From Microplitis mediator (lineage: Eukaryota > Arthropoda > Insecta > Hymenoptera > Braconidae), in NCBI RefSeq assembly GCF_029852145.1, contig NC_079972.1, forward strand, positions 6,149,795 through 6,213,794: a DNA stretch of 64,000 nucleotides. Reading direction: 5' to 3'. Positions 13,210 to 26,838 of the stretch are shown one piece after another. The first letter of the stretch is position 1; each line of letters opens with the position of its first letter. The notes under the pieces were generated by a model. It was not told where the DNA came from, ran no database searches, and was given only the letters and a program-made list of their open reading frames with translations. The position numbers and the translations under genes are program-made.

Positions 13210-13909
13210 TAGTGATGGAGGTTCACTCATTTCAAGCTCTAGGCGTTGTTTCTCACGCCACTATTTCGCGACCATAGAGATCCCCATGTTACCTCCATAG
13301 AATGAGATACATATATATTACTAGTGAGCTTGTATGTACACCCCTGCTATTCCCATTTGGTTAATTAACTAGTGTGGATAATTATCTGAAATATACTTGG
13401 GCGCGGATGTGAGCAACGAGTTTCACACGATTCCTGATTATTATGTTTTATATTGATGCCTTTTGTTTTGTCTTATCACGTTTTTTATTTTTTTACTTAT
13501 AATTAATTACACGTACGTAAGATGGACATTTAAAATTATAAACCTTTTTTAGTCACGAAACTACTTGGTTCATCGTTAACACATTATGTAGTATTTATTA
13601 ATTAATTTTTTTTTTTCTAAAAAAGAATAAGAAAATTTTCTTGCTACTGTTTTTTTTTTGTTCTGTGATTAATATTAAATTTATGCAATTAAAATAAAAA
13701 ATGTAGTTGGTAAAATTTGAATAATTAAAATTGAATAAATGTGATGACAAAATAATATTTAATGGGAGAAATTAATTATTTACAAGCCTTGATAAATTTT
13801 AATGAATAATTTAAATGTCATATTAAAATTAATGTTTCATTTAATGCATAAGAATATGATTGTATGTAAATATTTGTAGGTTACCAATTATTGAGCTGTA
13901 CAAGAGAAG

Positions 13910-13913
<4 letters not shown>

Positions 13914-13965
<52 letters not shown>
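13914..13965. repeat. (AT)n microsatellite
   Basis: An uninterrupted run of about 25 AT units. Confidence 0.95.
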
Positions 13966-13969
<4 letters not shown>

Positions 13970-16900
13970 TAGAGTAAACTTAATTGTTGACACAATCTAT
14001 ATCAAATTGCAAGTGAGTAAAGTTTACTTTTGTACACGTGTCTATAGATTATCAATACTCTCCATCTCATTGAATGTAAACTCTCAATATTCATATAATA
14101 AATACTCGTTAGTTGTGTACAGGAGTAATATATGTATAGCAGGATCAGGCGTTGATCGGCAATTAATTTGCTACAACTCTGCTGAATTGAATTTTTGAAC
14201 AAATATATAAAATACTAAAACACTTTAACAACTATAAACATATAATAAATAAAACAATGAATTTTATCTTAATAATATAAAGAATATTTATAAAAAAAAT
14301 AATTAATATTAAAGTTAAAAATAAAAAAAAAATTCTGTAAGCCACAGACTTAGTTGACTTCATATATTTTTATTTGGATTATTATTGCTATTATTATTTT
14401 TAAAATTTTTTGTCTTTCTTCTTTCCTGGGCTTTTTTTCATCCTCGCAACTTTGTTCAAAAACTGTCGCAAAGTTAAGATTTCATAAAGCAAAACGTGGC
14501 ACTATGGTTGATTTTTTTTTCAACTTTATTTTATTTTCATATATATAACCAGACAAGAGACTTCCCTTAAAATAAGAAAAAGAAAATAAAAAGAACAATA
14601 AAGAAAAGAATAGAAGTGTATAAGAAGAACTGTACTGAAGCTGGCATTTTGTTGAGCATTGATACATGAAAAAAAAAGTTTAAGAAGTTAACTTCCCCCT
14701 TTTTTTATTTAAGTCGTACAACCGTTTTATAAAGAATTTATTTATTTATTTATTTGTTTTTTTTTTTTTTTAATTACTTATAAAAATTTTTCATTACTTT
14801 TAAAAAATTATAAAATAAGGTATGTATATGTAATTAATTAATTGTTGAAAATAACTTATCATGAAAATACAGAACTAAGACCAAACAAACGTCTCCAGCA
14901 TTAATGTTGACAGTACAGTAGAGTACACAGTGTTATGGTGATGGTGTACTCTCTTGAGGATAACGTAGCCACGATGCCATTTTATAAAACTCATTACTCT
15001 TCACTTGCACACCTACATGCTGTGGAATAGCAGTTGAGTTGATGTGAGTAAGAAAGAGAGAAATATTATATCGTAACTGCTGTCTCGCTAATTAGCTGGA
15101 AAAGCTTCACGACATTACGACAAATAAGCAGTAAGGGAGTTAAATAAAATCTGACAAAAGCTGTACAGGGAGAATTACATCATGACAGCTAACGTAGAAA
15201 AAAAAAAGAAAAGCGTAAAAGACATTCGGGATCATAAAATATTTTATTATATTAAAGTTTAAAAAATTGTAGATTTTTAATATAGCAATACTTTATTTAC
15301 GTAAAGCCTAGATTGCTATGTTATACCCATACAATATTTTGTTAAAATAACTATATATATAGCTGGTTGCTACGGCAATACGTATTGATATACATATAAA
15401 ATCCGGATTGCTGTCATAGTAATCAATGTGAATCCTTGAAACAGTATGAAAAAGTATGGGTAATAACCAAATAGTTATGATTAAACCAACAATACAGTGA
15501 GTCCACTGGAAAATTACTGAGAAAAAGTTTTTGGATGATAAGAGTCGTAACTGACGATTAAAAAAAATTTGTACCAAATTTTTGGGTTGGTCCATTTTGC
15601 CCACCCGTCTCCTACTATGCATATACATATATATGACTTAAGGATTTATACACATGAATCTTGAATTTAGTTTCATGTTCATTGCTGTCAAATAAGAAAC
15701 TTAGCAAATCGCTTGGCTCTGTCGTGTGGTACCGCCTTGTCCTTATAAATAACGACGGCACTTTGTGCTGCTTACCCTCTACTCTGTACGACCAACATCA
15801 CCAAGATTTTTACTGGTACACCAACAGCAACAACAGAAGCAGCTAGTATTACAGCTAGTACACAACAATGTATTCAGCATCACCTCTACCACCACAACGG
15901 GGATCCCGACACAGTCTCCAGCAGCGTGAAAGGTCGTAGGTCAAGTGGGAGCAGTATCCTTCCATTTTCCTGTTATTTTACTCTCTCACTCAGGCACCAA
16001 CTCACTTGCTTATTCTCTTTTACTATATTTTTGTTCTCTTTCTCCCTCGACTCAGTATAACTATACTCTATATATATTATATATACCACATCGTCCTATT
16101 CCTGTAACTCGACGGTGGTTGGGCATCGACAAATTGCTTTTGCTCTGACTACGTCCTGTTCGCTTAATCGCAACCGAATTTTCCCTCGATGCTTTGACCC
16201 AGGAAATATTTGAAAAAAATCTACATTAGTTTACAACAAATATATGAGCGACGTTAAAATTGATAAAAATTTAATAACAAAATTTTTTTCAATATTCACA
16301 TCACTATCAGATACTTTTAGTCTTGTTGATTTTAAAAAAATTTTATTATTGTGAACTAAAAATTAAAATCAATACACGAAGTGAACACTGGACTTGAGTA
16401 AAAAGATAAAAGAAATAAGATTTTCTCAATATAATATTACTAACGCTCTGGTAATTTTCGTATTTCTTTTTATACCTTTGTAAAAGCACAAATTGAACTC
16501 AGGAATTCTGTCACACAAAGACTGGAGCTCCTAAAGCCGCGACAAGAGGCAATAGCGTGACCTTAATTCGATACTCGACTTTAGGAAGACGACTCTGCTT
16601 TTTCTCTAGTGCTCATGAACGCGTATTTCTGACGATTGAACGAGGTCTTACTGATGCTAGGGTAGAAGCTAAAGTTCCAGAACTCACGATACTCTTTTTT
16701 CTCTTCATCTTCTTATTTATTTATTTCTTTTTTCTAAATCTTTTATGGAGAATATGAAAAAAAAAAAAAAAATATACATAAAGAAATGACTGAAGAGGTA
16801 AAATAGATAGATGGCAAAATAAGAGGACAAAGGAAAATCATGAGATAAGAATTACACGACATGAAACTTTTTGGTAAAATTACTTCCTGAGGACTCGAGT

Positions 16901-17358
16901 AACATCAAGTGAGGTCACGAGACCAAGTTACTATGAGATACATAAGCCAGTGTTAAAGTGTATAGGATACCGGACTATCCTCGTGTGGGTTGTAGTGGCT
17001 GTGACTAAATTGCCATGACACTTTCCTACGTATGACCTTCTAGTTTATTAAACATCACGCGGTTCTCTGAGCATAGGGTTACTCATTATCCCTAACCTCA
17101 ATAATGAACTTGATATCATCCACCCACATACTTCAAATATTTACACGAGATCGACTTATTTGAGGTATTTACCTCAGGAACTTGCCAAATATTTTCTCAA
17201 ACTTTCAACTGATATTCCCGGTTTTGCATTATTACCTCAAATATATATTAATTAATTAACTATCACATATGGTATTTTAATTAATTGTTTTACATATGTA
17301 ATAATAAATTAAAAACTGTTCAAAATAGATTTGAAAATTTATGAAATTTTTTTGATTT

Positions 17359-17906
17359 CACTAAGAGAAGGGTACATGGTAATGGTGACTATGAAGGAAT
17401 GAGTAAAACAGTATAATAATCGCAATTAATGTTTATAGTTATTTGTACTATATCTAAGTTCTAGAAACTGATTGAAAATAGTAGCATCAATTATTCACAT
17501 TAATAACAGTTTTCGTTTCATCATGATAATAACTATTGAACATTACTTTTCAGAACTTATGCTTTAGCAATAATAATGAAAATACTTATTTAATTTATCT
17601 CAACCAATGAAAAAAGTACAAGTAACTATTTTAGTTTATTTATCATCAAATAGTTCATGTAATTATTTTTTGATGATAATTTAATCGCATTGGGCTTGCT
17701 AACTATAAAAGTAAAATTGTCGTAATAATTTGCTTCTGGTCATACTGAATTAAAATAGTTGAATTTACTAATAAAGAGTCATGTCAACTATACTTTTCTG
17801 TTACGGTTAACCATATATCATATTAACCAATGAAACTGCAGTCAACCGTGAAAGTGTTATTTAATTATTGTTTACCAGTTCAGAAAACCATTTTTTTCTC
17901 TCAGTG
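17359..17906. mobile_element. old MITE with CACT(A/G)AGAGAA ends
   Basis: The left end CACTAAGAGAAGG, with ATGGT shortly after, matches the inverse of the right end (ACCATTTTTTTCTCTCAGTG). The ends resemble the CACNG termini of the word-array elements elsewhere in the window. The interior is AT-rich with repeated AACTAT/ATAGTT words. The flanking TA dinucleotides have been lost, so the call is tentative. Confidence 0.35.
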
Positions 17907-17924
17907 TGAACAAATATTATAGTC

Positions 17925-18352
17925 AACGCTCGTTATAAGCAATGATCAGGAATTAGAGAAGAACAAATTATTAGAAAAATACGAGACTTATCCTCCCCCT
18001 CTATCTCAGTTCTCGGTGCAAGTTCTACATGTGTGCGGTACGTATATCAATCGTCACAAGTTGTTCGTTATAAGCAACGATTGAAATTGCGTTAAAAAAA
18101 AACAATAACCAGGGATAAATTCTGTACAAATCAAAGTTAATGACATACAAATGTTGTTCAGTTGAAATATCACATGTATTTACAAAAAATAATTATTTAA
18201 AAAAATGTTTTTTAACATAAAGTAACATGCTTACAACGAGTGTTGATACATTAAATTTGAGAGTCCAAAAGAGCCAAGGAGCATATAAGTCATAACGAAT
18301 AGGAAGGTAAAAGAAAGTTGCTTTTAACGGGATTGCTTATGACAGGCGTTTT
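17925..18352. mobile_element. old MITE with AACGC-CGTTATAAGCAAT ends
   Basis: The left end (AACGCTCGTTATAAGCAATG) is the imperfect inverse of the right end (GATTGCTTATGACAGGCGTT), about 425 bp apart. A second direct copy of the left word (TCGTTATAAGCAACGATTG) lies at about 18066. No coding capacity. Confidence 0.35.
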
Positions 18353-20323
18353 CTGTAAACTATTAAAATAATATTTAACGAGTTATTACTAATAGATGTA
18401 ATCATAAGTACAAATCAAAAGTACTAAATTATACTTCTAGTTGATGAAAAAAGATTGATGAAAACCGGTTTTATAATATATGTAACCGTTATATTCCACA
18501 TATAATTCTAATTATACTATCGAGTTACACAGTATTTCAAACTTTTTAATTATTTTCAGAAAATTTATTTTTTTTTTTATTTATGGTTTTTAAATTTCTC
18601 TGTTATAGATTAAAAGTTACATAAACATATGTACTAATTCATATATCACACTCATTATATTATAGACATATTTGTTCAAAAACATATATCTTGGTAATAA
18701 TTAACAACTTGGATTGATATTTTCTCAATTAATTTGATTACGGGATTATAAAAATAACGTTAATTTTCCACCTACGTATATTTTTTTAAACGTATAATGG
18801 AATTAAATGAAGCCCACTGTCTACCCGAAATAATCATACATAAAACATAATATATATATTATATATGTATATATATGTTCAAAAAAGTAAATAAATGAGT
18901 GAATAAAAAAATTAAAATAAAATTTCGTTAGTCTCATTTCTAAGTTTATTCTTGCGAAATTAAGTAGCCTCAGGCTCGTCATATCTCTTCAAGCGCAAAA
19001 AATAAAGTAAAGAAAATTTATATATATATATATATATATATAACGCTTGCTCTTCATTCTTACACTACTTCTCAGCCAGATATTATTTTAATTATGAAAA
19101 TACGCATTATACATTTCAAGAATGAAAAACATGAGTAATTAAAATTATCTTAAAATTAAAAATTTTAAAATGTCTAGAAAAAAATATTTTAATTCTTGTG
19201 CATGTAAAAAAAAAAGAAAAAAAATAACTCAAATATTTTTTTTTATATCAATTAAATATATTTAAAATTCATCAAAATGAATTGAGAAAAAAAAGTTAAA
19301 AAAATTTATAAAGTGTGAAAACTTAAACTTTAATTAACACCGTACAAAATGTAATTTCATGATTTTATTAGTCTCATCGAGTACGTTAACAATTGAGTTT
19401 TATTACTTTTCCAAGTAGGCATGTGCTCGAGGGTAAAAGAACGAATGACTACTACAGCTGAATATGTATAATTTTTTTTCTTTAGAGATATATATAGGAA
19501 ACGAGGCATAGAATAAAAGTTGCCACAAGAGAATGTATTAACAACCTCTGCATATTTATCGATGTCTCTATTCACTTAAAATTTATTTTTTTTTTAATTT
19601 TACTGCTTCTTTTTTCTTCCAACCTGTTTTAAAATGCAGTGAGGTCCGACTACTGCAATGCTATACGTCAAACGAGCTTTGCTTTGTTTGGTTTGTCATC
19701 AAATCAGTGAATTTACTTCATGTACATATAACATCTCTTCTCATACACACTCAAATCTTTATGCATACATACATATATATAGACTTAGTGTTCGTGTCCG
19801 CCAAGTCTCGTTCGCGCTCGAGTGCCCCTTCTCTATTTTCCAGGCTTCTGAGCTTCTGATTCGGTGATGAATATCATTATCTACGTTAAAATCTTTCTGA
19901 TAGAATGATAACTAAGTGATGTATCAAAATACCGTGAAATAGCTAAAAAAGAAAAAAAAAGAAAAGGCGCGAATAATTGTTCATTAATTTTATCTATTTA
20001 ATAATATAAATTGAATTAATTTTTTGTGAAAATAGATAAATAAAAATTTCTTTCAACCTTTAATTGACATTTATAAATGATTATACTACTGATTAATTGA
20101 CCCTACGGCAGTTTTGAAAAGTTTCTTTCTTTAATACCAAAACAGTCTGACCAAAGAGGGGTCGTAATCCCTTGGATATTTGGGCATTCTCCCTTCAAAT
20201 ACTTGTCTTTAGTCTTTAAGTATTTCAGTTTCCGTCACACAAGATTTATTATAGTCCATCAACTTTTACGATTGTAATTTATTTGTATTACGTAAAAAAA
20301 AAAAATCTATATCACTTTAATTT

Positions 20324-20401
20324 AAAAATAAAATTATTTATTTTATATTTTAAATAATAGATAAAAATAAAATTATTTATTTTATATTTTAAATAATAGA
20401 T
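20324..20401. repeat. perfect 39-bp tandem duplication
   Basis: An AT-only 39-bp unit beginning AAAAATAAAATTATTTATTT occurs twice head to tail without a mismatch, followed by the first bases of a third copy. This suggests a recent slippage or repair duplication. Confidence 0.85.
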
Positions 20402-22205
20402 AAAAATAAATATCAATTATTTTACAAAATAAAAATAGTAAGTTAAAACAAAAAACAAAAAAAAAATGTATTAATTAATTTTTACACGTGATTGCAACAT
20501 TTTTAAAAATCCCTTGAAAACAAATAACGACACGTCGAGTCGAGGTAACATTTGGTACTTTCGACACTTGATGTTTACACAAGAGATACTTTGGGGTGTC
20601 TCTGATGTACTTGGTTTTCCCTACACTTGCTAACTTCATCATTGTTAGCGCCTTGCAATCAATATATACACAGTGTAGTATATATATGTATATAACGAAG
20701 CACAGTATATGTCATATCCATCATCGTGCATACGCAAAGTAAAATTTTTTTTCATTTTTTATTTTATACACTTTACGCGTTTCTCTTGTTCTCTGTCTGC
20801 ATCCTTACGCCCTTATTGCTCCTTCAGACACACATGAGGATCACGGGCAACCCTCTGTCAGGCACTTTCGGAGCGCCCACGTGAATTAATGAGGTTGGAA
20901 AATCAACAGCAAAATTTCAAATTCTATTTTTTTTTCCAAAAAACAAAAAATAATAATAATAATAACAAAATAAATTTGTACTATTTTTTAACGATTTTGG
21001 GTATACTGTGCTCACTTAGTTTTGTTCCGCAACTATATAAATGATAATAAATTTATATCCAGCCGTTTTTACTCACCGACTACATTTTATTCAGATTTTT
21101 ACATCTTTTACTTTTTCAATTTCTTTTCATTTACTTTTATACCTAGTTATATTTCCCTTTATATATCTATGTTAAATTTTTAAATAATATATAATTAAAT
21201 TCATGCTCTGTAAATAATAAGATATATTTTTTATAAGCAATTAAATGTAAAAGTAACTTTTGTTACATTGCACATAAAATTTTATATTATTCACAAAGCA
21301 AACAATTGTATGTAATTATTTATTTACTAATTTTTAATACATGTACATATATTTATATACATATTTTAGCCCATTAAAGAGCTCTTTTTTTCTCTTCATT
21401 CTTCGAGTGTATAACGCACACCACGGAATAACAAAATCGACCTCCTAGAGGACTCTCAACGCGGTAACCGCAACCCTATACCACATTGGCGCCAGTCTTG
21501 GAAGGGTGTGCGAACGTTGGCGTGAATTAACGAGGTTGGAAAGATGATAAAAAACAAAAAAATAAATAAAATAAAATAATAAAAATACAAAGGGTAAATA
21601 ACGATACAAACATACACATATGTATGTTATATATAATGAAAAAAAAAAAAAAAAAAAAATACCGACATTCAAGTAGAATGGCACATGAAAATTTTTTAAA
21701 AAATCTTGTCCCCCTTCTTGAAGTTTTCATATATATACATATATCTTTTTATCTTTTTTAATAACAAAATGTAAAAATAGCAGTAGTACAATTTTATTTC
21801 TACTAGACCGTTATTACTTGTACTTGTTAAAAACAGCCGTAGCTTTGAAAAAGAAAAAAACCCTTTTTTTTTTAGCTTCGTTACTCGAGAAAATATATAA
21901 CGAATACGCATGACATTTTACCGCAACGCAATTTTAACGATTTCAAAAAGAGTAGTAAAATTATCTTATTCTACTCGCTTCAGACACTGAAGAATAATGT
22001 TATATGTATATATATATACATAAGATAATATAGATGAAAGTTAACGTCAAGATATATATCTAAAATAGGCTGCCGGGGGCCCAGGCAGTAGCAAAAGCAG
22101 TAGTGGTAGCAGAGCAGTAGCACTAGCAGCAGCAACGACATGGGTTGGAACTGTAGGTTGCAGCGGCCGCAGACTCACAGACCGCGGATGCCGGATCGAT
22201 CTCTC

Positions 22206-22219
22206 GGTCCATGACGTCA
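22206..22219. promoter_or_regulatory. CRE-like palindrome ATGACGTCAT
   Basis: A perfect TGACGTCA core (the binding site known for CREB/ATF bZIP factors) sits in an unusually GC-rich patch (22060-22230) that also holds GCGGCCGC. Motif presence alone does not show function. Confidence 0.25.
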
Positions 22220-24027
22220 TCCAGTATCTCTCCCTACCATCGCAATGTATCTACATCCCCTTCTATTCGAATGGTTCAACCGGCAACCCTATACTCTATT
22301 ACGCCACGCAATACTCTTGTCTATTCCATTGTATTTAATACTACACACCAGTTCAATAGAATATCACATATATGCTCGACATACAATTACTGCCTACAAC
22401 TACATTACATTATGTATATATTTTAAAAATAACATCAACGGTATTACACCAGTGGTTGATAAACTATATCACTAAGTCTGTTAATCAAAATCTTTACTTT
22501 ATTGTAAATTAATCTTGATAAAACAACAACACGTTTATTCACTATTTGATAATATACCATTGTCATCACGTTACGTTCTATCGTTATTTATTTATCTTCA
22601 TTTAATTACACACATTTCTACATTGTACCTCGGGAGAAATACCAAGTATATGTAGTTGTAGTACTATAACATGTATACTTAACAAAAAAAAAAAAAAAAA
22701 AAAAACGGTTGAAGGAATAAAAAAAAGACGAATCTGGGTCGATGGAGACTCATTTCAAAACAATACTCAAAGCTTTTGTGTGTCTGCAATGAGCATGTTG
22801 CATCCAATGAGATAATTGCAAAAGTGTGCTAATTCACGTCTTATCATCAGATCGTTACTACATGTACATGGACATGGACATGGATATGCTGGGCATGAAG
22901 ATGGAAAAATATTTCGTTTGCAATGGATAAAAAAAAAGTTTATAAAAAGAGACGAGAATGAGCTACAAAAAGATTGGAGTAATCAGAAAAATGTTTCGAC
23001 GTGTTACAGATATGTACAGAGCCAATTGTTGTTGTTGATGTTGTTGTTGTTGCTGTTGGCCTTTTTTGTGATGGAATTTTGTCAACACTTTACGAACTGC
23101 AAAGTAGTTTTTCATCCATTACATCATCCCAAGCAGATGGAATTTTTCTGATAAAAGCTACTGCTTGAATTTATACTAAACTTCTATTTACTTTGCGAAT
23201 AAGTTTTAGAATTTTTTTTTTTTTGAGTTATGTTGGGGTTAAGAGATTGAGGATTTAGTTTTGATTTGGAGAACTGATTTTTTTAGATCCTTCTACGACG
23301 AATGTATTTTCAAATATACTTTTTAAAATTATTTCATTACTTAATGGCTTATAAAAAGTTACATTTAGTTTATATATATGCACTTTTTATATTTTTTCGA
23401 TGAAAGTAAAAAAACCTTTTTGTTTTTTATAGCTTTTATGGAATTGAAGATTAAAATTTTTTACAAATAGGTTTATACTGTTGTTAATATTTTTGGAGAA
23501 TATATATATATTCTAATAGAACTTTTGAAATAAAAGATTTTTGTTATAAAAAAAAAATAACAAAAAGCTGCATACGATTTTTAACATACATTAAAGTAAA
23601 CAATAAATAACATTTATATAAAAGCTAAAAATGTATGTGAAAAGATGTTGATACATTCATTAAAATTTTTTAACGCATCGAATAAAATCTATTTTTAGTT
23701 TAAAAGATTCAACTTAATTGGTGTTGAATGTATATTTCTAAAAATTAAATTAGTAAATAACAAATAAAATATTAGACATGAAAAAATTTTTGATATTTAT
23801 AAGATAAGAAAATATATAATATAACAAAAGTAAATTCCATGAGGCTCAGGTTTAGAAAACAAAGGTTTAAATTCCAAACAATTTTCATGAAAATGAGAAT
23901 TTACCTTTTTGATCTCCACAAAGAAGCATTGCACGCCGAAAATTCCAGCAGCATTGTCGTCTTGTAGAGCTCAAACAAGCAAGAACTGTCATATACATAT
24001 AGATATATATATATATATATATATATA

Positions 24028-25046
24028 AGGGTGATCCAAAAAATAACAAACTTTTTTTTTTTTCTTCCAAACAGGTTTAAAAGTTTCATTTAGATAAAAA
24101 AAGACGCCTGTAAAAATTAGAGCTCTTAATATTAACATTAAGAGGTTCCTCATCGCACTTTTCTATTTCCCATAAGAATAACATGGGAAAAATTTTTTTT
24201 ACGTCTTCTGATTTTTATAAGTAGCTAACGATGCGTCATAGGAATAAATGGCAGGCATATTTTTGTAGGGAATTGAATGCTCTACAAAAAAAGATTCTTA
24301 TCATTTTTTGAGGAATCTATTTGTTCAAAAGTTATTTGAGGTTGAAGTCGAATTCATATTAAATTTTGAGATTTTCTACTTTTCCGGTGAAACTATCAGA
24401 CTTATTACAAAATATCACCAGACCTTGTTTGTAGACAATTTTATTCCCTAAAAGTTATTTCTAATAAAGTTTTTTCGAATCCCGCATTGCTTTCTAGTTA
24501 TTTTTATTTTAATGTCAAGCTCTTAAAATTGATCAGAAGACTATTTTTTTATGAGCATCACATTAAAATAAAAATAACTAGAAAACAATGCGGAATTCGA
24601 AAAAACTTTATTTGAAATAACTTTTAGGGAATAAAATTGTCTACAAAAAAGGTCCAATGGTATTTTGTAATAAGTCTGATAGTTTCGCCGGAAAAGTAGA
24701 AAATCTCAAAATTTTATATGAATTCGTCTTCAACCTCAAATAACTTTTAAACAAATAGATTCCTCAAAAAATGATAGGAATCTTTTTTTGTAGAGCATTC
24801 AATTCCCTACAAAAATATGCCTGCCAATTATTCCTATGACGCATCGTTAGCTACTTATAAAAATCAGAAGACGTAAAAAAAATTTTTCCCATGTTATTCT
24901 TATGGAAAATAGAAAAGTGCGATGAGGGACCTCTTAATGTTAATATTAAGAGCTCTAATTTCCACAGGCGTCTTTTTTTATCTAAATGAAACTTTTGAAC
25001 CTGTTTGGAAGAAAAAAAAAAAATTTGTTATTTTTTGGATCACCCT
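24028..25046. mobile_element. 1.0-kb fold-back transposon, GGGTGATCC ends
   Basis: A nearly perfect inverted duplication: arms 24028-24514 and 24560-25046 around a 45-bp spacer. The terminal sequence is AGGGTGATCCAAAAAATAAC and its exact inverse. Both ends abut (TA)n runs, so the target was TA, as is usual for Tc1/mariner-type elements. There is no transposase frame. Inside each arm is a block with CTCTTAATRTTAA words, and a block reading TTTTTTTGTAGAGCATTCAA. Both blocks recur at matching places in the element at 44234-45202, so the two are relatives with different outer ends. Confidence 0.85.
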
Positions 25047-25072
25047 AATATATATATATATATATATATATA

Positions 25073-26838
25073 CCAAAAAATATGAAAGATAAATAACAAC
25101 TGAAGAAAGAAGATATTATATGAGACAAAATATAATCGTATATATTACAACCTATATAAATATATATATATTTGATATCTACCTTTATTTCAATTTATTA
25201 TGTTAAATAAAGATCAAAAAATACAATGAAACTCTTCCTGTATGATAAATTTTTATTTTTGTCATTAACATTGTTATTTTGTTATATCTTTGAGAGTGGA
25301 CCATGACCATGTATGTATATATACATATATATATTATCTCACTGAGGCTAGATATAATACCGTTATATTGTCTAGATGAAAAGTGAGCGTAACAAATAAA
25401 AAGTAAAAAACTAAACAGCTTAAATTGTATGAAGAATTTTTTTTTTTTTTTATTAAACTACGGTTTTAATCGTGTAATGCAGAAGTTAAAAAAAAATATA
25501 AATATAAAGGATTGGTAATAATATTTCCGAGTTCTCTTTGTCATAAATTTTAATCATACAAAATTAAATCTCAAGAATTGTCTTATGAAATAAACTTTTG
25601 CTTCACTATTTGAACTTTATTAATTTTAATAATTATTTTCCACAGTGTTATCAATGAAAAATATTCAATTACCTACTAAAGAAATTAAATAAAAAAATTT
25701 ATATCACTCCACCAATTTAAATGAAATTTTAATATAAATTTAATGAAATATTAATTACAGTAATTATTGTTATAAAGATTTAAGTTAACAAAAGAAGTAA
25801 AAATAAAATGAAAAGTTAGACAACAATGAAAGAAAAAAAAATTGTTCATAAATTTAAAAAAGTTTTAATTTGAGTTATTCATAACCATAACTTGGCATTT
25901 TCTTTTTCAGTTAACATAACGTCTCAAATTATAAATGTATTCATACCTCTGTCAGGTGAGTTCTTTCAATCTTCCCCACGCAGAAGCAATTCCTCGTAAA
26001 TTTCTTGTTATTTCTTTTTCTTTCTTACTTATTTTTATTTCTTTATTCATATATATTTATTTTATTTTAATTCTCGTTTATATAAAATTTCACTGTCACC
26101 GTTGAAAACACGCAATTATAACCTACGCCTTCGTAAAATATATTAAATCTTAACATCTATTTTTTTCTTTTTTTTTTTATTTCTTTAAAATTAAAATATA
26201 ATAACAATAATAATAATAATCATACTATTATCATTATTATGGACATCTCATAAAGATGTCGTTGCTTAAAGCCTTCGGGGCTTTATCGAAGGCGTACAAT
26301 AATTTTATAGTTACTCGTTCTAGTTACCATAAAAAGTAATAGAAAAAATAAAAATATATTGAAAAAAAATTAATAACATTTTTTTTTTTTTTTTAATTAA
26401 CTAATTAATTTTTTTTTCTGCCTAAATTATTATATTATACTATTTCCATTTAATCTTAGGTAGCGGAGGAATTAAATAACTAACACTAAAAAAATAATAT
26501 TAAACCTATAATTTATTTTTAAAATAAAAAATTTAATTACTTTATAAATAACAGGTACGATTAAATACTTTACTGATAAAAGTAATACAACAGAAATAAT
26601 TAAGTGAAAATAAAATTTAAAAAAATTATATAAAAGTCGTAATGTGATTGCACAGCATAAATATTTCGACACACCTCCTTTGTTGACAATAAAATGGAAC
26701 AATAATGCCGGAGCTTATTATCATCGACTGTTAGTGACAACAAAAGGGTTCACCTTGGCATTAAGTTTACCGTCCGCAGCGTGAATTGTCAAACTTCCGG
26801 CATGAGTCTACTTGCGATGACTACTTGTGCTGCTTCTA
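25073..26838. other. AT-rich DNA, nothing recognised
   Basis: No gene or transposon structure. A small hairpin with GCCTTCGG...CGAAGGC lies at about 26271-26292, and long poly-T runs are present. Confidence 0.55.

Larger units (their letters stand above)
11800..17358. other. AT-rich non-coding DNA with microsatellites
   Basis: No supported gene. GC-richer unique patches lie at about 13200-13300, 15700-16160, 16500-16700 and 16990-17100, without splice-bounded conserved frames. Open frames at 12178-12483 and 15308-15628 (minus) have no recognisable domain. Confidence 0.5.
18353..24003. other. AT-rich non-coding DNA
   Basis: No supported gene. It contains the 39-bp duplication at 20324-20401, the repeated 22-bp motif at about 20880 and 21520, a GC-rich patch at 22060-22230, a (GTT)n tract at about 23026-23062 and poly-A/T runs. 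The 111-codon plus frame at 22816-23151 reads through a CATGGA repeat and the GTT run and is not credible. Confidence 0.5.
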
